Below are positions 61,014 to 64,000 of a DNA stretch of 64,000 bases, in pieces (positions within the stretch are counted from its first letter, which is position 1; every line of letters starts with the position of its first letter). The position numbers were made by a program, and so were the translations under genes. The stretch comes from Parascedosporium putredinis (Eukaryota; Ascomycota; Sordariomycetes; Microascales; Microascaceae). Where the stretch lies: contig CASHTG010000019.1 in assembly GCA_949357655.1 (NCBI GenBank), forward strand, positions 1,798,001-1,862,000. Direction: 5' to 3'. The notes beneath the pieces were generated by a model. It was given only the letters and a program-made list of their open reading frames with translations. It was not told where the DNA came from and ran no database searches.

Positions 61014-61484
61014 ATGAGGCATAGCATCTGGTTCTTCGTTGTCGCCATTCTTTCGCTTGCGCAGGTAAGAACTGGCCCGAACCGCAGGTTCATCGGAGAT
61101 GGTTACGAGCTAAGGGGTGGGTGGATGGGGAGGCTCCCACGCTTTGAAGGGATACATTCTTAGCACTTGGGTTGCAGGAGGGCTCGACTCGATATGCTAT
61201 TCCCGAGCATACAATGATGAGAAGGTAGCTCGATCGCTGACTTGGAGATCTCTATCTAGGCTGCCGTTTTCGCGCGTCCTCACACCGAGGCGGCCCTCGC
61301 TAAGCGTCAGAATGGCCTCTTTGATTTCCTAAACAACCTTAATGGTAACAATAGGAACAATAACAACGATGACGATGACGATGAAGACGACGACAACGAC
61401 ACGAACAACAATGTTGGCAACGGAAACAATGGCAACGGCTTCTTCGACATTGGCAACTTGTTCAACTTGGGCGGCAACAACAGG

Positions 61485-61515
<31 letters not shown>

Positions 61516-62764
61516 ACGACGATGAGGATGACAGCGAAGACGACAACGACAACAACAACCGTGGTGGGAATCGAGGAAACAACAACGCCGTCACTGAAAC
61601 CGAGACCCGGACGGAGACGGAAACTATCACTGAACGCGAAACTGAGACTGTCACCGCCGCTGCGGAGTAAGTGATGAGAATCTGGCGGGAGGAAATCCCT
61701 GTCACTGGTTGGAGACGGAGATCAGATTGCTAACCGCGCGGTATCGTTGTGTAGGACTGTCACGGAGTCCGTCACTGACGTCTCGACCTTGACCCTCACG
61801 ATGATGATGACCGTCACCGAACTACCTGCACAGGTACGTTAAAAGACACCCCGTTTCTCATGAAAACGAAGACTAACGCGGGGGACTATATTAGACTGGA
61901 GACGTTGACCCCGTCAACGGCGCCGCCTCGACCGACTCCTCGGCTTCTGTCACCGATTCGTCTAGCTCCAGCGGCAGCGACGCTGCCATCCAGACCCCCG
62001 CCGCCGACCTAGGAAACGCTGTCGACAATGGCAACCAAGGTGGCGCCAATACCCCCGTCATCATTTCGACCGGCATTGGTATCGTCCTCGTCTCGCTTCC
62101 CGATACTAGGGGCCCAACGACGACCCTCCCCGCACGAGCAGCCCTGCTCCCACTCCCGCCGCGCCTCCTGCTGCCGCCAACCCCATCGCCGCCGACCCCG
62201 CAGGTATGTCGCCGCCCGTATCCTTGGCCCGATCCCTCTCCATCCAGTCCATGTTACTAACCATCGCTACTTTAATTTAGCTTCCGCTGCCCCCGTTGCT
62301 TCGGCCCCGGCTGTCGCCCCTGCCCCCGTTGTCGCCCCTCCCGCCGCCGACCCCGCTGCGAGCGCGCCAGCCCCGATTGCTGACCCCGCCGCCGCCCCCA
62401 CCGCCGTCGCTCCCGCACCGATCCCCCTCCGGCTTCGGCTATCCCTCCCGTCGCCTCCCCGGCCATTCCTGACCCCGTAGCCAGCGCTCCCGTGGCTGCG
62501 CCGCCAGCTGCTGCTCCTTCGGCCGCACCTGCGCCTGTTACCCCCGCTATTCCTGCTCCCCAGAATAACGTGGACCTCGGCGGCCTGAACGGAGGCCAGA
62601 ACCCCGTCGCACCCGCCGCGCCCGCCGCTGACCCTGCCGCTCCTGCGGATGCTGCCCCCGTTGCGGCTCCCGCCCAGCTCGATCTCAGTGGCCTGAATCT
62701 CAACAGCGTTGTGGACCTCGGCAGTCTTGCTCGACGACAGGCTGCTGCTCAGGCCGCTTATTAA
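61014..62764 (+). CDS. Secreted, Kex2-processed Asn/Asp-rich and Pro/Ala-rich protein
   Basis: The exons are 61014-61064, 61260-61666, 61755-61833, 61895-62203 and 62281-62764, about 443 residues. A signal peptide (MRHSIWFFVVAILSLAQAAVFA) is split by the first intron. It is followed by a short propeptide ending LAKR, a Kex2-type cleavage site, so the mature chain would start QNGLFDFL. The mature protein has an Asn/Asp block (about 61340-61550, with a run of ten Asn), a TETETRTETE-type Thr/Glu repeat, a second Thr/Val-rich stretch, a Ser-rich stretch, and a long Pro/Ala-rich region ending in NLNSVVDLGSLARRQAAAQAAY. No enzyme domain or GPI signal is visible. I take it as a cell-wall or extracellular low-complexity protein of unknown function. 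Two frame breaks, one base short each, lie at 62109-62115 and at the C run 62423-62427. Confidence 0.75.
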
Positions 62765-63660
62765 AAGGAAGACTGGAAATTGGAAGAAAATTGAGGAAAG
62801 CCGAGGAACGGCACATGAACGCAATCTACACGCCCACCCACGCACTTTGCTGAACGAGGGCAACAATAAAAGAGCCACCTTTGACCTTATTCTTTATTGA
62901 TATCTTTCCTTCTTCCATTTATTTTCCTGTTCCACCATGTTATTATAAGCTTCTACTGAGAGTCATGCTAGCAATGGTTCCATTTTTTTCATCTCTTCTT
63001 TCTCCTTTCTCCTTTCGTTTTGTAGGGGAATATTGGAATGTGAATTCCTAATGCTGTTCACGTTTGCGTGCGGATATGCTTTCGTCTCCTCTCTTCCTTT
63101 GGGGATTTTATCCGCTTGGCTTTCTTTTTTTCTTCTCTACCCTCGATTCTTATGTATTCGTAGAGTGGGGATGGGTGGGAAGGATGAGACGTGAGGATGT
63201 GTAGAGAGATACCTTGGATCGTACGGCTGTGTATGTAGGGATGTGGATGGAGAGGAAGAGATAGAGTAGGAAAACACAATCTTTTCTCCCCTCTATAACG
63301 GAGATCCCCGAAATGGGGCGGCCCGTGGTGTATCAGTCTACGTGCAACTGCGTCACCCCATTGCGCGATCGTGTCTAGCTGTCTGCTAAGTGCTATCCTC
63401 ATAGGCTTGCCCAGTTTGTTGTAGACAGGAGGAGATTTACAACGGCTAAGCGCCGACTGATTCAATAACTCACGGCCCTGCATGACGGCAACATGTCGCG
63501 TGAGTAGTGAGCACGAGCATGGGTGTTCAGTATCTATTTTGTTTAGGGTATCAAATCTAGTTTTGGGATGTGCAAACTCCTGCCTAAAAAAGAGAATGGA
63601 CGCCGTCGAAAGCAAAAGGGTGGCAGAGAGAGAAGAAGAGAAGGGAAGGGGCAGTAAAGG
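62765..63660. other. Convergent 3' regions
   Basis: The interval lies between the secreted-protein gene and the gene at the right edge. The T-rich and CT-rich parts around 62980-63140 look like 3' sequence. No further gene was seen. Confidence 0.5.
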
Positions 63661-64000
63661 TTACTTGGGCTTCTGGCCGCCTTTCCACTTTTTGCCGGGG
63701 CGGTTCCCGTCACTTGGGGGTTCTTGCGCATTCTTCCTCTTTTGGCCCTTTTTGTCCTTCCCTCCGGGTTTGGAACCGTTGGTCCCATTTCCTTTACCGT
63801 CAGTTGCAGCCTCCCTGGACGCTTTCATCTCCTCAGGCGGGGCAGGGGCGGCCTTGACGATGTCAATAACGCCCCTATACCCGGACCTCTTGATCCCCTC
63901 GTTCACAATGATGCCCCTCGGGCCCGGGCCCATGGCTTCGACACCCTTCTCGGACGCGAGGCCCCAGACGCTGAGAAGGTTCACGACGTCCATAGGAGCA
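63661..64000 (-). CDS. rpp1: RNase P/MRP protein subunit Rpp1 (p30-like), C-terminal part
   Basis: Only the last 113 codons lie in the window; the frame stays open to the right edge. The sequence DVVNLLSVWGL, then GPRGIIVNEGIKR and GYRGVIDIV, matches the end of the PHP/TIM-barrel fold of Rpp30/Rpp1 as I know the family. It is followed by a Lys/Gly-rich tail of about 60 residues ending GGQKPK. Rpp1 is a protein subunit of RNase P and RNase MRP, which process tRNA 5' ends and the rRNA precursor in the nucleus and nucleolus. A basic tail is reasonable for an RNA-bound subunit. No frameshift is seen. The call rests on a short stretch and would be settled by the upstream sequence. Confidence 0.68.
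   Translation of the reverse strand, partial: APMDVVNLLSVWGLASEKGVEAMGPGPRGIIVNEGIKRSGYRGVIDIVKAAPAPPEEMKASREAATDGKGNGTNGSKPGGKDKKGQKRKNAQEPPSDGNRPGKKWKGGQKPK

Noticed and set aside
1..64000. Dispersed 5S rRNA, CRISPR arrays, transposons or a biosynthetic gene cluster
   Set aside because: I looked for 5S-like sequence, direct-repeat arrays, terminal repeats, transposase or polyprotein motifs, and clusters of polyketide or peptide synthetase domains, and saw none. Repeats are limited to microsatellites and homopolymers.

Overview
The window looks like nuclear DNA of a filamentous ascomycete (Pezizomycotina, most likely a Sordariomycete). The evidence is short 60-210 nt introns with GTRAGT-type donors, CTAAC-type branch sites and YAG acceptors; about one gene per 4 kb with long CT-rich leaders; and a set of single-copy fungal housekeeping genes. 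I recognise 14 protein genes, of which two are tentative and one runs off the right edge. I also recognise three Pol III genes: two intron-bearing tRNAs and a U6 snRNA.

Left part (1-19 kb): ssu72 (RNA polymerase II CTD phosphatase, minus), mcr1 (NADH-cytochrome b5 reductase, plus), cac2 (CAF-1 histone chaperone subunit, minus) and a full-length ABCC transporter (plus). Then come a tRNA-Ala(TGC) and, at 20.2-20.4 kb on the minus strand, a U6 snRNA gene interrupted by a 60 nt mRNA-type intron directly after its ACAGAGA box. A gene-poor stretch follows to 26 kb. Middle part: an Nbp2-like SH3 protein (26.1-27.7 kb) and a 1,737-residue IQGAP (30.7-36.0 kb), both plus strand, then 7 kb without a recognisable gene. 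Right part: choline sulfatase, Mediator subunit Med8, a 2EXR/F-box-like protein, a tentative small membrane protein and a GFA-domain protein (all plus), a DUF1295 membrane protein (minus), tRNA-Thr(AGT) (minus), a secreted Asn/Asp-rich Kex2-processed protein (plus), and the C-terminal end of RNase P/MRP subunit Rpp1 (minus) at the edge.

There is no operon or gene cluster. The genes are independent units of transcription (Ssu72, Med8), chromatin assembly (Cac2), RNA processing (U6, Rpp1), signalling and cytokinesis (IQGAP, Nbp2-like), transport and metabolism.

Two observations stand out. First, the U6 gene has a spliceosomal intron in its catalytic core. Second, eleven of the fourteen protein genes can only be read through if about 30 single or double bases are restored. 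Almost every one of these is a missing C or G inside a C or G run, while A and T runs of 16-19 are intact. The most economical explanation is C/G-run undercalling in the consensus, so these genes should not be called pseudogenes. Coding spans below are given as outer limits, with exons in the evidence.
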